Positions 18,345-29,176 are shown, numbered from the stretch's first letter. The stretch is DNA of 64,000 bases from Paraburkholderia sp. (GCA_004322045.1 SCRN01000018.1:62001-126000); one strand, 5' to 3'. The notes: generated from the sequence alone by a model not told the origin. Numbers and translations are program-made.

Positions 18345-19238
18345 ATGAACGACGCCTATCCCAGTCGACGCCATACCGACAAGCCCAATGAGAAACGCTC
18401 GCTGCTCGAGCGTCTAACGGACTTCATCTCGCCCGAGCCCGATTCGCGGGGCGAACTGCTCGAAATCTTGCAAGACGCGCACGAGCGCAACCTGATCGAC
18501 GCCGATTCGCTGTCGATGATCGAGGGCGTATTTCAGGTGTCCGATCTGTGCGCGCGCGACATCATGATCCCGCGGGCGCAGATGGATGCGATCGACATCG
18601 AGCGCAGTCCCGAGGAATTCATCCCGTTCGTGCTCGAAAAAGCGCACTCGCGTTATCCCGTCTACGAGGGCAACCGCGACAACATCATCGGCGTGCTACT
18701 CGCCAAGGATCTGCTGCGCTATTACGCCGAGGAATCGTTCGATGTGCGCGGCATGCTGCGTCCGGCCGTCTTCATTCCCGAAGCCAAGCGGCTGAACGTA
18801 TTGCTGCACGACTTTCGCATGAACCGCAATCACATTGCGCTCGTCGTCGACGAATACGGCGGCGTGGCCGGACTCATTACGATCGAGGACGTGCTCGAGC
18901 AGATCGTCGGCGACATCGAAGACGAGTACGACTTCGACGAGGAAAGCGGCAACATCATCGCTTCGCCCGACGGCCGCTACCGTGTGCGCGCGCTCACCGA
19001 GATCGAGCAATTCAACGAAGTGTTCGGCACCGATTTTTCCGACGAGGAAGTCGATACGATCGGCGGCCTCGTGACGCATCACTTCGGCCGAGTACCGCAT
19101 CGCGGCGAGCGCGTGCGCATCGACGACCTTACTTTCGAAATTCTGCGCGGCGACGCGCGCCAGGTGCATGTACTGCTCGTGCGGCGCGATCCGCTGGCCG
19201 GCCAACGCGAGCGCGACGCGCTACACATCCAGACTTGA
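18345..19238 (+). CDS. corC: HlyC/CorC (YbeX) family CBS-domain protein
   Basis: 297 aa. It has two CBS domains (about residues 70-190: DIMIPRAQMDAID, SRYPVYEGNRDNIIGVLLAKDLL, and VVDEYGGVAGLITIEDVLEQIVGDI) and a C-terminal CorC_HlyC domain (residues 205-285). It lacks the DUF21 membrane domain, as in E. coli CorC/YbeX. CorC was linked to Mg2+/Co2+ efflux; YbeX is now linked to ribosome metabolism. It lies directly upstream of lnt as usual. ATG 18345 is chosen from family length. Confidence 0.93.
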   Translation: MNDAYPSRRHTDKPNEKRSLLERLTDFISPEPDSRGELLEILQDAHERNLIDADSLSMIEGVFQVSDLCARDIMIPRAQMDAIDIERSPEEFIPFVLEKAHSRYPVYEGNRDNIIGVLLAKDLLRYYAEESFDVRGMLRPAVFIPEAKRLNVLLHDFRMNRNHIALVVDEYGGVAGLITIEDVLEQIVGDIEDEYDFDEESGNIIASPDGRYRVRALTEIEQFNEVFGTDFSDEEVDTIGGLVTHHFGRVPHRGERVRIDDLTFEILRGDARQVHVLLVRRDPLAGQRERDALHIQT

Positions 19239-19396
19239 GCGGCAACGACTGCGCGGCCCGCTCGCGCGCTGGGGAGTTCGTGCGCCGAGCGCGCGTCCGA
19301 GCTATGCTTGCCGGCCCCGCACAACGCCCGCGCAAAAGCCTGAGCTGGCATTTGGCCGAGCACTCAACTTTCATCGCACTCCCAGACTGCCTATCC

Positions 19397-21073
19397 ATGG
19401 CCGAAACGATCACCTCCCGTGTGCGCGGCGCCGCCGCAACGCCCCTCGCGACCACCGCGCGGCTCTCCCGCTGGCACTACGTCGCCGCGCTGGCGCTCGG
19501 CGCACTGAACACGCTCTCGTTCGCACCCACGCCTCACGGCGGCTGGCTCGAATTGGCGATTTTCGCCGTGCTCTATGCCTGGCTCCTGAGAACGACGGGA
19601 TGGAAAAGCGCGGCGCTGACGGGCGGCGCATTCGGCTTCGGCAATCTCGTCACGGGCGTCTGGTGGCTCTACGTCAGCATGCATCATTACGGCGAGATGG
19701 CTGCGCCGCTTGCAGGCGCAGCGCTCATCCTCTTTTCGCTTTATCTGGCGCTGTATCCGGCGCTCTCGGCCGGGTTATGGTCGTTTTGCGCGGGGCACGC
19801 TGCAAGCGTTGCGCGCGACGATCGACCCTTTTCACCGACTTGGCATGGCGCATTCGCCTTCGCGAGCGCCTGGGCGCTCGGCGAGTGGCTGCGCGGCACG
19901 GTTTTCACGGGCTTTCCCTGGCTCGCCAGCGGCTATGCGCAGGTGGATGGGCCATTCGCCGGGTTTGCGGCGATCGGAGGGGTGTACGCGGTAGGCTGGG
20001 TGTTGGCGCTCGCGGCGGCGCTAGTCGTCCAAAGCGCCTACGCGTGGCTCGCACGATCGCGCCTGCGCGCGTCCGCTCTGCTGCCGGCCTGCGTCGCGCT
20101 GGCACTCGTCGCGGGCGGCATGCAGCTTTCCCGAGTGAGTTGGACCCGGCCCAACGACGCCCCGCTGAGCGTGCGTATCCTGCAAGGCAACGTCAAGCAG
20201 GAAATGAAATTCGACGAAGCGGGCGTGCGTGCTGCGCTCGATCTGTACGAGCGGATGATCACGGCGCGCGCTGCCGATCTAATCGTTACGCCCGAAACTG
20301 CGATACCCCTGTTGCCGCAGCAGTTCCCCGAAACGTTCGCGAGGACGCTGCGCGCATTTGCCGACAATACCGGTTCGTCGCTGCTGTTGGGCACATTCGG
20401 CGCAACAGTTACGCCCGAAGGACGGTACACCGACGAGACGAACAGCTTTTTCGGTGTGACGCCCAACGCGCGTCAACTCTACCGGTACGACAAGCACCAT
20501 CTCGTGCCATTCGGCGAGTTCGTTCCGCTGGGCTTTCACTGGTTCGTGCAGTTGATGAACATCCCGCTCGGGGATCTCGCGCGCGGCGCGCCGGTGCAAA
20601 AAGCGTTCACGGTGCGCCACGAGACGATCGACGTCGACATCTGCTACGAGGATATCTTCGGCGAGGAGATCGCGCGTAGATTGCGCGAAACGGCTACGCC
20701 GGCCGGCATACTCGTGAATGCGTCGAACCTCGCTTGGTTCGGCGATACGATCGCGCTCGATCAGCATTTGCAGATGGCGCGCATGCGCACGCTAGAGACC
20801 GGCCGGCCGTTAGTGGCGGCGACCAACACCGGGATGACGGCCGTGATCGATGCGCAAGGACGTGTGACCGCACGCCTGCAGCCGTTCACGACGGGGCAAA
20901 TCGAAACGCAGGTGCAGGGGATGACGGGGCGCACGCCATATATCACCGTCGGGAACGATCTCGTGCTAACCGCCTCGCTCGTGCTGCTCGCCCTCGGCTT
21001 CGTGTTCGGCTCGCGCCGCACTAGGCCGCGCCTCACAGCCAACGACAGCCGCAAGGCAGTCCCAATCCGGTAA
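19397..21073 (+). CDS. lnt: apolipoprotein N-acyltransferase
   Basis: 558 aa. The inner-membrane enzyme adds the third acyl chain to lipoproteins. The N-terminal half has several membrane spans (residues 27-245). The C-terminal nitrilase-like domain has the catalytic triad Glu300 ([10 protein letters not shown]), Lys366 ([12 protein letters not shown]) and Cys416 ([10 protein letters not shown]). A final helix anchors the C terminus. A segment near residues 131-150 has a polar loop ([16 protein letters not shown]) in the middle of the membrane part, longer than usual. It follows corC by 158 bp. Confidence 0.95.
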   Translation: MAETITSRVRGAAATPLATTARLSRWHYVAALALGALNTLSFAPTPHGGWLELAIFAVLYAWLLRTTGWKSAALTGGAFGFGNLVTGVWWLYVSMHHYGEMAAPLAGAALILFSLYLALYPALSAGLWSFCAGHAASVARDDRPFSPTWHGAFAFASAWALGEWLRGTVFTGFPWLASGYAQVDGPFAGFAAIGGVYAVGWVLALAAALVVQSAYAWLARSRLRASALLPACVALALVAGGMQLSRVSWTRPNDAPLSVRILQGNVKQEMKFDEAGVRAALDLYERMITARAADLIVTPETAIPLLPQQFPETFARTLRAFADNTGSSLLLGTFGATVTPEGRYTDETNSFFGVTPNARQLYRYDKHHLVPFGEFVPLGFHWFVQLMNIPLGDLARGAPVQKAFTVRHETIDVDICYEDIFGEEIARRLRETATPAGILVNASNLAWFGDTIALDQHLQMARMRTLETGRPLVAATNTGMTAVIDAQGRVTARLQPFTTGQIETQVQGMTGRTPYITVGNDLVLTASLVLLALGFVFGSRRTRPRLTANDSRKAVPIR

Positions 21074-21189
21074 AATCTAGCGTTTTCACCGCGCAGACGG
21101 CGGCGATCGCCGCGGCCCGCCTCCCCGCCGGCCGGATGGGCGCCCGATTCCGCCGGTTTTCGGCATCGCAGCGGCGCCCACGCGCCGCC

Positions 21190-21203
21190 TGCCTCGAAAG
21201 GCA
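21190..21203 (+). promoter_or_regulatory. hairpin covering the glyQ ribosome binding site
   Basis: TGCCT-CGAA-AGGCA can fold into a 5-bp stem with a CGAA loop. The likely ribosome site AAAGG (21197-21201), 6 nt before the glyQ ATG, lies in the loop and 3' arm. This could lower or tune translation of glyQS. A TAAAAT at 21071-21076 is a candidate -10 further upstream, overlapping the lnt stop. Confidence 0.35.
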
Positions 21204-21207
21204 AGAC

Positions 21208-22215
21208 ATGCTCACGTTTCAGCAAATCATCCTGACGCTGCAATCCTATTGGGACAAACAGGGTTGCGCGCTACTGCAGCCGATCGACATGGAAGTCGGC
21301 GCGGGCACCTCACACGTCCACACGTTCTTGCGCGCCGTAGGTCCCGAGCCATGGCGCGCGGCGTACGTGCAGCCTTCGCGCCGCCCGAAAGACGGCCGCT
21401 ACGGCGACAACCCGAACCGTCTGCAGCACTACTATCAGTACCAAGTGGTGCTCAAGCCCGCGCCCGAAAACATCCTCGATCTTTATCTCGGCTCGCTCGA
21501 AGCGCTCGGCTTCGACCTGAAGCAAAACGACGTGCGCTTCGTCGAAGACGATTGGGAAAACCCCACGCTCGGCGCCTGGGGTCTCGGCTGGGAAGTCTGG
21601 CTCAATGGCATGGAAGTCACCCAGTTCACCTACTTCCAGCAAGTGGGCGGGCTCGATTGCAAACCCGTGCTAGGAGAAATCACGTACGGGCTCGAACGGC
21701 TCGCGATGTATCTGCAGAAGGTCGAAAACGTCTATGACCTCATCTGGACGGAATGGGAAGAAGCGGGTCCCAACGGCCCCGAACTGCGGCGCCTTACCTA
21801 CGGCGACGTCTATCACCAGAACGAAGTCGAGCAGTCCACTTACAACTTCGAGCATGCCAACGTCGATCTGCTGTTCACGCTCTTCAGCAGCTACGAAGCC
21901 GAAGCGAAGCGCATGATCGAAACGCGGCTCGCGCTGCCCGGCTACGAGCTCGTGCTCAAGGCCGCCCATACGTTCAATCTGCTCGATGCGCGCGGCGCGA
22001 TCTCGGTCACGGAACGCGCGGCATACATCGGTCGCATCCGCGCACTGTCGCGGCTCGTCGCTCAGGCGTATTACGAGTCGCGCGAGAAGCTCGGTTTCCC
22101 GATGCTCGGCAATCCCGTGCACGGCGTACCCGGCTTGACCACCGACGAACAGGACGCCGCCATGCCGGCGTGGGCGCCGCCGTTGAAGGTCGAGCGCGCG
22201 ATCGACAAGGAATGA
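21208..22215 (+). CDS. glyQ: glycine--tRNA ligase, alpha subunit
   Basis: 335 aa. It is the catalytic alpha chain of the bacterial alpha2beta2 glycyl-tRNA synthetase. Seen: [20 protein letters not shown], the class II motif blocks [15 protein letters not shown] and [38 protein letters not shown] and FTYFQQVGG. Compared with the usual 300 aa there is a C-terminal extension ending ERAIDKE. glyS begins one base after its stop, so the two are translationally coupled. Confidence 0.97.
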   Translation: MLTFQQIILTLQSYWDKQGCALLQPIDMEVGAGTSHVHTFLRAVGPEPWRAAYVQPSRRPKDGRYGDNPNRLQHYYQYQVVLKPAPENILDLYLGSLEALGFDLKQNDVRFVEDDWENPTLGAWGLGWEVWLNGMEVTQFTYFQQVGGLDCKPVLGEITYGLERLAMYLQKVENVYDLIWTEWEEAGPNGPELRRLTYGDVYHQNEVEQSTYNFEHANVDLLFTLFSSYEAEAKRMIETRLALPGYELVLKAAHTFNLLDARGAISVTERAAYIGRIRALSRLVAQAYYESREKLGFPMLGNPVHGVPGLTTDEQDAAMPAWAPPLKVERAIDKE

Positions 22216-22216
22216 C

Positions 22217-24379
22217 GTGACTTCAACGAATATGAATCAAGACCACCAAGCCACACTGCTCGTCGAACTATTGACCGAGGAGCTGCCGCCCAAAGCACTC
22301 GCGCGGCTCTCCGACGCCTTTGCGCAAACGCTCGTCGAACGTCTCGCGGCGCGCGATCTCATCGACGGCGAGCCGTCGTTCGAACGCTTCGCCACGCCGC
22401 GCCGGCTCGCCGTCGCGATCAAGAACGTGCGCGCGCTCGCCCCTGAGAAGCAAGTGCGCGAGAAGGTCCTGCCCGTCTCGGTCGCACTCGACGCGAACGG
22501 CCAGCCTACCGCGCCGCTCGCCAAGAAGCTCGCGGCGCTCGGCTTTCCCGATGTCCCGCTCAGCGATCTCGAACGCGCGTCCGACGGCAAAGCCGAGGCC
22601 TTCTTCTTGCGCTATGCGGCGCCGGGCGCGACGCTCGCCGACGGTCTGCAAGCCGCGCTCGACGAAGTCCTCGCGCCGGGCAAGTTGCCGATTCCCAAGG
22701 TAATGACGTACCAGCGCCCCGACGGCGCGAGCGTGCAGTTCGTGCGCCCGGTGCAACGCCTCACCGTCTTGCACGGCGTAGCGGTCGTGCCCGTGACGGC
22801 ATTCGGCATCGACGCCGGCGATACGACGCTCGGCCACCGCTTCCTCTCGGACGGCCTCGTAGCCATCATGCACGCCGACGATTACCCGCACACGCTGCAC
22901 ACCAAGGGCCATGTGATGGCGAGCTTCGCGCAGCGGCGCGAGCGCATCGTAGCGCAATTGAACGCCCATGCCCACGGCGATCGCGTCGTGATGCCCGAGG
23001 CGCTGCTCGACGAAGTGACCGCGCTCGTCGAATGGCCCGTCGTCTACGAATGCCGCTTCGACGATCAGTTCCTAGCCGTGCCGCAGGAGTGCCTGATCCT
23101 GACGATGCAGACGAACCAAAAGTACTTCGCGCTCACCGATGAAACTGGCAAGCTGCGCTCGCGCTTTCTGATCGTCTCGAACATCGCCACCGACACGCCG
23201 AGCGAAATCGTCGAAGGCAACGAGCGCGTGGTGCGTCCGCGCCTGGCCGACGCCAAATTCTTCTTCGAGCAAGACAAGAAGAAGCCGCTCGCCGCGCGCG
23301 TGCCGCTGCTCGCGAACGTCGTCTATCACAACAAGCTCGGCTCGCAGCTCGAACGCGTGGAGCGGCTCGAAGCGCTGGCGCGCCTCATCGCCCCGCACCT
23401 GAACGCCGATCCCGCGCTGGCCGCACGCGCCGCGCGGCTCGCGAAGGCCGACTTGTTGACCGACATGGTCGGCGAGTTCCCCGAACTGCAAGGCACGATG
23501 GGCACCTACTACGCGCGCCACGACGGCGAAGCGGAGGAAGTCGCCCTTGCCTGTACCGAACACTATCAGCCGCGCTTCTCGGGCGACGCATTGCCGGCGA
23601 CGGGCGTCGGCACCGCGGTCGCGCTCGCCGACAAGCTGGAGACGCTGACTGGCATCTGGGGCATCGGCCTCGTGCCCACCGGGGAAAAAGATCCGTTCGC
23701 CCTGCGCCGCCAAGCGCTCGGCGTGCTGCGCATCTTGATCGAGAAAGCGTTGCCGATCGATCTCGTCGCACTGCTGCGCGAGGCCGCCGCGTGCTTTCGC
23801 ACCACGCCGCAAGTGGCCGATTGCACCGATGCGCTTTACGCGTTCTTCATGGATCGCCTGCGGGGCCTGCTGCGCGAGCGCGGCTACGCCGCCAGCGAGA
23901 TCGAAGCCGTGCTAAGCCTTCAGCCCACGAGGCTCGACGACATCGTCGCCCGCCTGGATGCCGTGCGCGAATTTTCGGCGCTGCCCGAAGCCGGTGCGCT
24001 GGCCGCGGCGAACAAGCGAATCACGAACATCCTGAAAAAATCGGAAGGCGAGGTCAGCCTTGCGACAGCCGGCGCATCGGCTGTGGCGGCTTCGGCGGCG
24101 CTCGCAGTGCAACCGGCCTTACTCGTCGAACCGGCGGAGCTTGCCCTGAACGAACAGTTGAAGCGGGTCGCGCCCGCCGTTCAAGCGCAATTGGAACGGC
24201 GCGACTACACGCGTGCGCTATCGGCGCTCGCGGCGCTGCGCGATCCCGTCGATACGTTCTTCAACGACGTGATGGTCAACGCCGAGGACGCCGCATTGCG
24301 CAAAAACCGGCTCGCGCTGCTGGCCGAACTGCATGCGCAGATGAACTGCGTCGCCGACATCTCCAAGCTCGCGGCATAA
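22217..24379 (+). CDS. glyS: glycine--tRNA ligase, beta subunit
   Basis: 720 aa, slightly longer than usual (about 690-700). The beta chain binds tRNA-Gly. Seen: [46 protein letters not shown], the HD-like region [42 protein letters not shown] and the C-terminal anticodon-type domain with [11 protein letters not shown]. The GTG at 22217 is one base after the glyQ stop; the ATG at 22232 is an alternative that drops five residues. Confidence 0.97.
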   Translation: MTSTNMNQDHQATLLVELLTEELPPKALARLSDAFAQTLVERLAARDLIDGEPSFERFATPRRLAVAIKNVRALAPEKQVREKVLPVSVALDANGQPTAPLAKKLAALGFPDVPLSDLERASDGKAEAFFLRYAAPGATLADGLQAALDEVLAPGKLPIPKVMTYQRPDGASVQFVRPVQRLTVLHGVAVVPVTAFGIDAGDTTLGHRFLSDGLVAIMHADDYPHTLHTKGHVMASFAQRRERIVAQLNAHAHGDRVVMPEALLDEVTALVEWPVVYECRFDDQFLAVPQECLILTMQTNQKYFALTDETGKLRSRFLIVSNIATDTPSEIVEGNERVVRPRLADAKFFFEQDKKKPLAARVPLLANVVYHNKLGSQLERVERLEALARLIAPHLNADPALAARAARLAKADLLTDMVGEFPELQGTMGTYYARHDGEAEEVALACTEHYQPRFSGDALPATGVGTAVALADKLETLTGIWGIGLVPTGEKDPFALRRQALGVLRILIEKALPIDLVALLREAAACFRTTPQVADCTDALYAFFMDRLRGLLRERGYAASEIEAVLSLQPTRLDDIVARLDAVREFSALPEAGALAAANKRITNILKKSEGEVSLATAGASAVAASAALAVQPALLVEPAELALNEQLKRVAPAVQAQLERRDYTRALSALAALRDPVDTFFNDVMVNAEDAALRKNRLALLAELHAQMNCVADISKLAA

Positions 24380-24417
24380 CGAGGCATAACGAGCAAGAGA
24401 GAGAGAAAGAGACACTT

Positions 24418-24975
24418 ATGAGTTCGGGCAAGAAGCTTGTCATCCTCGATCGCGACGGCGTCATCAACGTCGACTCCGACGCCTTCATCAAATCGCCCGA
24501 TGAGTGGGTGGCGATTCCGGGCAGCCTGGAGGCAATCGCACGATTGAACCAGGCCGGCTACCGCGTCGTGGTCGCATCGAATCAGTCCGGCATCGGCCGC
24601 GGCTTGTTCGACATGGCCACGCTGAACGCCATGCATGAGAAGATGCATCGCGCGGCGGCAGCCGTGGGCGGTCGCATCGACGCCGTCTTTTTCTGCCCGC
24701 ACACGGCAGAGGATCAATGCGAGTGCCGCAAGCCCAAGCCCGGCCTGTTGCAGATGATCCTCGATCGCTTCGAGATCGATCCGGCTACGACGCCGGTGGT
24801 CGGCGATGCATTGCGCGACTTGCAAGCCGGCGCGGCGCTCGGTTTCCCCACCCATCTCGTGCTGACCGGCAAAGGCAAAAAAGCGCTCGCGGCAGGCGGT
24901 TTGCCCGCCGGCACGCAAGTGCATGACGACCTGAAGGCGTTCGCGCTGACGTTCCTAGCGAGCCACGCCGACTGA
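24418..24975 (+). CDS. gmhB: D-glycero-beta-D-manno-heptose 1,7-bisphosphate 7-phosphatase
   Basis: 185 aa. A HAD phosphatase of the ADP-heptose pathway for LPS inner core. Motif I is LDRDGVIN (residues 10-17), motif II VVASNQSGIGRG, motif III RKPKPGLL and motif IV VVGDALRDLQAG. The zinc loop CPHTAEDQCEC (C-x-H, C-x-C) marks the GmhB group. It follows glyS by 38 bp, with a purine-rich leader (GAGAGAGAAAGAGA) giving the ribosome site, and precedes plsC, as in many betaproteobacteria. Confidence 0.94.
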   Translation: MSSGKKLVILDRDGVINVDSDAFIKSPDEWVAIPGSLEAIARLNQAGYRVVVASNQSGIGRGLFDMATLNAMHEKMHRAAAAVGGRIDAVFFCPHTAEDQCECRKPKPGLLQMILDRFEIDPATTPVVGDALRDLQAGAALGFPTHLVLTGKGKKALAAGGLPAGTQVHDDLKAFALTFLASHAD

Positions 24976-25016
24976 GCCGCGCAAGCGCGCTCGACGCCAA
25001 CCGATCGAAGACCCCC

Positions 25017-25811
25017 ATGCCATTTGCCCGCCTCCTCCGCTCATTACTGCTGTTCATATTTTTCATCGTGTACACGATGCCGTACGCGATCGCCTGCTTC
25101 ATCGCTTTCCCGTTCCTCAATGCCGACCGGCGCTACTGGATGGCCGTCGGCTGGTGCCGCAGCACCTTATTCGTCGCGCGGCATTTGAACGGCATCCGCT
25201 ATCGGATCGAGGGCATGGAACATCTGCCCAACGGGCCGGCCGTGCTGCTGTCGAAGCATCAGTCGGCTTGGGAGACGGTTGCGTTTCCCGCGATCATGCC
25301 GCGCCCGCTTTGCTACGTGTTCAAGCGCGAACTGCTTTACGTCCCGTTCTTCGGCTGGGCGCTCGGTCTGTTGAAGATGGTTCACATCGACCGCAAGGAA
25401 GGCAAGTACGCGTTCGCTTCGGTCGTCAAGCAAGGGCGCAAGCGCATGAGCGAAGGCGCCTGGGTGATCATGTTCCCCGAGGGCACGCGCACGCAAGTGG
25501 GCTCGCAAGGCAAATACAAGACGGGCGGCGCGCGCTTCGCCATCGATGCGGGCGCGCCCGTGGTGCCGATCGCGCACAATGCCGGCCACGTCTGGCCGCG
25601 CAACTCGTTCATCAAATACGCGGGCACGGTAACGGTATCGATCGGCAAGCCGATCGCATCGGCAGGACTCACCCCCGACGAACTCAATTCGCGCGTCGAA
25701 GCATGGATCGAAACCGAGATGCGCCGCATCGATCCCGACGCTTACCGCGACACGGACATCGGCGGCGCGGGCCTTCGCGTCGGTAAGCGCCCCAATGCCG
25801 TGCGCAGCTAA
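25017..25811 (+). CDS. plsC: 1-acyl-sn-glycerol-3-phosphate acyltransferase
   Basis: 264 aa. It acylates lysophosphatidic acid to phosphatidic acid at the inner membrane. An N-terminal membrane helix (LLRSLLLFIFFIVYTMPYAI) is followed by the acyltransferase motifs: block I KHQSAWETV, a HX4E form in place of the textbook HX4D; block II near KRELLYVPFFGWAL; block III MFPEGTRTQ; block IV PVVPIAHNAG. HX4E is, as I recall, frequent in betaproteobacterial PlsC/NlaA-like proteins. It is 41 nt downstream of gmhB. Confidence 0.92.
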   Translation: MPFARLLRSLLLFIFFIVYTMPYAIACFIAFPFLNADRRYWMAVGWCRSTLFVARHLNGIRYRIEGMEHLPNGPAVLLSKHQSAWETVAFPAIMPRPLCYVFKRELLYVPFFGWALGLLKMVHIDRKEGKYAFASVVKQGRKRMSEGAWVIMFPEGTRTQVGSQGKYKTGGARFAIDAGAPVVPIAHNAGHVWPRNSFIKYAGTVTVSIGKPIASAGLTPDELNSRVEAWIETEMRRIDPDAYRDTDIGGAGLRVGKRPNAVRS

Positions 25812-25832
25812 CGGTCGAATCGATAGCGCACG

Positions 25833-26702
25833 ATGCCCAGGTCCGCCGAGCCTCCCCCCGCAACAGCTCTCGACAGCCGGCAACTCGACCTGCCGCTGTT
25901 CTCGGAGTCTGCCGGCGAAGGCTTGCTCGCCCCGCCAGCGAGCGGCTCGCCGCCGCGCCCCGATCCCGCGCCGAATGGCGTCAAGTCGCGGCGTTTGACG
26001 CTGAGCGGGCGCACGCTCGAATACGGGCTCAAGCGCTCGTCGCGACGCACCATCGGGTTTTCGATCGACGGAAGCGGCCTGACGATCACGGCGCCGCGAT
26101 GGGTGACGCTCGCCGACATCGAAACGGCGATCGTCGGCAAGGAGCGCTGGATTTTTGCGAAGCTCGCCGAATGGCAGACGCGCACGGAGCAACGCGCGCT
26201 GCCGCGCATCGAGTGGCGCGACGGGGCGCTCATTCCGTTTCTAGGCAAGCCCGTGCGGATCGCGCTCGCTTCCGCTCAGGCAGCGCTCTCGTACGACGAG
26301 CAAGCCGCCGCGCTAGCGCTTGCGCTACCCGCGCACGCCGATGGGCAGCAGATCAAAGACCGCGTGCAGGGCTGGCTGCAAACGGAGGCGAAGCGGCTGT
26401 TCGGAGAACGGCTGGCCTACTACGCGCCGAAGCTCGGCGTCGCGTACAAGGGCTACGCGTTGTCTTCGGCCGCGACCCGCTGGGGCAGTTGTTCGAGCGA
26501 CGGCCGCATTCGTCTGAACTGGCGGCTCATTCACTTTCCGCTGTCGATCATCGACTATGTGGTCGCACACGAACTCGCCCATCTGCGCGAGATGAACCAC
26601 AGCCCGCGCTTTTGGCAAACGGTGGAATCGATCTTCCCCGAGTTTCGCGAAGCGCGGCATACGCTCAAGCATCACCCGCCGGAATTGCTACCGACGCTGT
26701 GA
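25833..26702 (+). CDS. YgjP-type (DUF45) zinc metallopeptidase-like protein
   Basis: 289 aa. The C-terminal half carries the zinc motif VAHELAHLREMNHSPRFW (HExxH then a distal His), with AATRWGSCSSDGRIRLNW before it, typical of the YgjP/WLM DUF45 family. The first 45 residues are Pro-rich and variable. Then comes a conserved N-terminal part with RRTIGFSIDGSGLTITAPRW. The role of the family is not settled. It starts 21 nt after plsC and is likely cotranscribed. Confidence 0.88.
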   Translation: MPRSAEPPPATALDSRQLDLPLFSESAGEGLLAPPASGSPPRPDPAPNGVKSRRLTLSGRTLEYGLKRSSRRTIGFSIDGSGLTITAPRWVTLADIETAIVGKERWIFAKLAEWQTRTEQRALPRIEWRDGALIPFLGKPVRIALASAQAALSYDEQAAALALALPAHADGQQIKDRVQGWLQTEAKRLFGERLAYYAPKLGVAYKGYALSSAATRWGSCSSDGRIRLNWRLIHFPLSIIDYVVAHELAHLREMNHSPRFWQTVESIFPEFREARHTLKHHPPELLPTL

Positions 26703-26766
26703 CGATGAGCGCGGGTTGTGCCGGTGCGCCGGTGCGCCGAGGCATCGACGCCGCGCGCACGCCGAG

Positions 26767-27156
26767 TCAGTGAGTCTTGTGCTGAACGAACTCGATCTTG
26801 TAGCCGTCCGGATCCGTGACGAATGCGATCACAGTCGTACCGTGCTTCATCGGGCCAGCCTCGCGTACAACGGTCCCACCCTGCGCTTTGATCTTCTCGC
26901 ACGCCGCATAGGCGTCGTCGACTTCTAGCGCGATATGGCCATAGCCCGTGCCCAGGTCGTAGGTTTTGGTGTCCCAGTTGTGCGTCAACTCGATAACGGC
27001 GCCTTCGCTTTCTTCGGTGTAGCCGACAAAAGCGAGCGTAAAGCGGCCCTCGGGGTAATCTTGGCGGCGCAGCAGCTTCATGCCGAGCAACTCGGTGTAG
27101 AACTTGAGCGAGCGGTCGAGATCGCCGACCCGTAGCATCGTGTGCAGCAAGCGCAT
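26767..27156 (-). CDS. gloA: lactoylglutathione lyase (glyoxalase I)
   Basis: 129 aa from ATG 27156 ([16 protein letters not shown]). It turns the methylglyoxal-glutathione hemithioacetal into S-lactoylglutathione. The four metal ligands fall at exactly the E. coli positions: His5, Glu56 (AVIELTHNW), His74 (YGHIALEV) and Glu122 (GYKIEF). An upstream ATG at 27174 adds six residues but breaks this numbering. It is convergent with the YgjP-type gene. Confidence 0.96.
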   Translation of the reverse strand: MRLLHTMLRVGDLDRSLKFYTELLGMKLLRRQDYPEGRFTLAFVGYTEESEGAVIELTHNWDTKTYDLGTGYGHIALEVDDAYAACEKIKAQGGTVVREAGPMKHGTTVIAFVTDPDGYKIEFVQHKTH

Positions 27157-27380
27157 CGTAGTCTCCAGTTTCATGACAAATGAGGCGAAGAAGCGAAATC
27201 TAGCAAGAAACTGCGCAGCGTGCTTGCCCTGACGGCGATGGGGCCACTTCGGCGCGATAAAGCGTTCGGCCCGCCGTTTTGGTATGGTACGTGGGCCCGT
27301 CGACGCCGGGCTGGCACAGGCCCGCTACTGTGCCGAATCGCCGGCGCCGCACCTCCCTCTCTCGATCGATACGACTTCGG

Positions 27381-28337
27381 ATGAACACCGCCACTGCAGC
27401 AATCGGTACGTCGATTCCCGCGCGACGAGCGCCGGATGCATTTGCCATCGCACTGATGATCCTGCTGTGCGCGATTTGGGGCCTGCAACAGGTGGCCATC
27501 AAAACGACCAACGGTGCGCTCGGCCCGATGTTCCAGGCAGGCTTGCGCTCGACGATCGCGGCCCTGCTCGTCTTCGGCTGGGCACGCTTGCGCGGCACGC
27601 CGCTGTTCCGGCAAGACGGCACGCTCGCACCAGGCCTACTGGCGGGGATCCTGTTCGCAGGTGAATTTATTTGCATCTTCGCGGGACTCACGCTCACGAG
27701 CGCCTCGCGCATGGCAGTCTTTCTGTACACGGCGCCGTGCTTCACGGCCATCGGTTTGCATGCGTTCGTGGCCGGTGAGAAGATGCGCCGCCTGCAATGG
27801 TGCGGGGTGGCGATCGCGTTTGTCGGCATCGCGCTCGCATTCGCCGATGGCTTCGCGCGCGTGCCGGCCCCTGGGGCGTCTGCGCTCGCAGGCTTAGTGG
27901 GCGATTCGCTCGGCGTGCTCGGCGGCGTCATGTGGGCCGCGACCACCGTGGTGGTGCGCGCGACCTCGCTCTCGCATACGAGCGCGAGCAAGACGTTGTT
28001 CTATCAGCTTGCCGTCTCGGCTGTCGTGTTGCTGGCGATCGCGTTTGCGCTAGGCGAAGAACACCGTGTCCATGTCACGCCGCTGGCGGTGGCAAGCCTG
28101 GCGTATCAAGCCGTCGCGGTAGCGTTCGTCAGCTATTTGACTTGGTTCTGGTTGCTGACGCGCTATATGGCCTCGCGCTTGTCGGTATTCTCGTTTCTCA
28201 CACCGCTGTTCGGCGTCGGCTTCGGGGTGGTGCTGCTCGGCGAATCGTTCAGCACGCGCTTCGTGTTCGCTTCGATGCTCGTGCTGGCGGGCATCGTGCT
28301 CGTGAATGCGCCGGCGCGGCGGGCACCGTCGAACTAG
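27381..28337 (+). CDS. DMT-superfamily permease (EamA domains)
   Basis: 318 aa with ten predicted membrane helices in two EamA repeats (about residues 20-150 and 170-310). Seen: IALMILLCAIWGLQQVAIK at the start, FAGLTLTSASRMAVFLYTAP at the end of repeat one, and SVFSFLTPLFGVGFGVVLLGE in repeat two. These are drug/metabolite exporters with wide substrate range, not predictable here. ATG 27381 gives the first helix its usual position; upstream in-frame codons at 27279 read through a Pro/Arg-rich leader. It ends in a short GAACTAGC repeat and meets rsmA head to head. Confidence 0.87.
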   Translation: MNTATAAIGTSIPARRAPDAFAIALMILLCAIWGLQQVAIKTTNGALGPMFQAGLRSTIAALLVFGWARLRGTPLFRQDGTLAPGLLAGILFAGEFICIFAGLTLTSASRMAVFLYTAPCFTAIGLHAFVAGEKMRRLQWCGVAIAFVGIALAFADGFARVPAPGASALAGLVGDSLGVLGGVMWAATTVVVRATSLSHTSASKTLFYQLAVSAVVLLAIAFALGEEHRVHVTPLAVASLAYQAVAVAFVSYLTWFWLLTRYMASRLSVFSFLTPLFGVGFGVVLLGESFSTRFVFASMLVLAGIVLVNAPARRAPSN

Positions 28338-28354
28338 CGAACTAGCGAACTAGC
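28331..28354. repeat. 8-bp tandem repeat, three copies, at the DMT stop codon
   Basis: GAACTAGC occurs three times in a row. The TAG in the first copy ends the permease gene. The repeat fills the 20-bp gap to the rsmA stop. Confidence 0.9.
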
Positions 28355-28357
28355 GCA

Positions 28358-29176
28358 CTACCGCCCCGCCGCCAGCGCTTGCGCCACGCGCACATACTCG
28401 TCGACGGGCACATCTTCCGCACGCCGCGCCAGGTCGAAGCCAAGCCCTTCGAAATCGACCTTGTCTCGATACGCCGCCAGCGTATTGCGCAACATCTTGC
28501 GCCGCTGAGAAAACGCCGCCGTCACGAGTTCGCCGAACAGCCGCATATCGACGCTCGCCAGCTCGTGCGGCGCGTAAGGAATCATCCGCACGATCGCCGA
28601 ATCGACCTTCGGCGGCGGCTGGAACGATTCCGGCGGCACATCGAGCAGTTTGTCGATCACGTAGCGGTATTGCAGCATCACCGAAAGCCGCCCGAACGCC
28701 TTCGTGCCAGGCTCCGCCACCATCCGCTCGACCACTTCGTTCTGCAACATGAAGTGCTGATCGATCACGATCGGCGCAAACGACATCAGATGAAACAGCA
28801 ACGGGCTCGATATGTTGTAAGGCAAATTGCCGACGATGCGCAGCGTCGGCTTCTCGCGCGTCGCGACGAGCGTCGAAAAATCGAACGCGAGCGCATCGCC
28901 CGCATGCAAAGCGAGCCGGTCACCGAACTTGTCCTGCAACCGCGCGATGAGATCGCGATCGAGTTCCACGGCATGCAACGGCATCTCGGGCGTGGCGAGG
29001 CGTTCGACCAGCGGCTCGGTCAGCGCACCCAAGCCCGGCCCGATCTCGACCATTCGCTGGCCGCGCTCGGGCGCAATGAGCGAGACGATCGAATCGATGA
29101 TGCCGAGATCGACAAGGAAGTTCTGACCGAACCGCTTGCGCGCGAAATGGCCTTGGTGCTGTCTGCTGGTGGACAT
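28358..29176 (-). CDS. rsmA: 16S rRNA (A1518/A1519) dimethyltransferase
   Basis: 272 aa. It dimethylates two adjacent adenosines in helix 45 of 16S rRNA. Seen: [18 protein letters not shown], the SAM site [14 protein letters not shown], the catalytic [14 protein letters not shown], and the C-terminal [12 protein letters not shown]. The start at 29176 ([18 protein letters not shown]) fits the family; the open frame upstream overlaps pdxA and is not used. It is the last gene of lptD-surA-pdxA-rsmA, an order shared with E. coli. Confidence 0.97.
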   Translation of the reverse strand: MSTSRQHQGHFARKRFGQNFLVDLGIIDSIVSLIAPERGQRMVEIGPGLGALTEPLVERLATPEMPLHAVELDRDLIARLQDKFGDRLALHAGDALAFDFSTLVATREKPTLRIVGNLPYNISSPLLFHLMSFAPIVIDQHFMLQNEVVERMVAEPGTKAFGRLSVMLQYRYVIDKLLDVPPESFQPPPKVDSAIVRMIPYAPHELASVDMRLFGELVTAAFSQRRKMLRNTLAAYRDKVDFEGLGFDLARRAEDVPVDEYVRVAQALAAGR

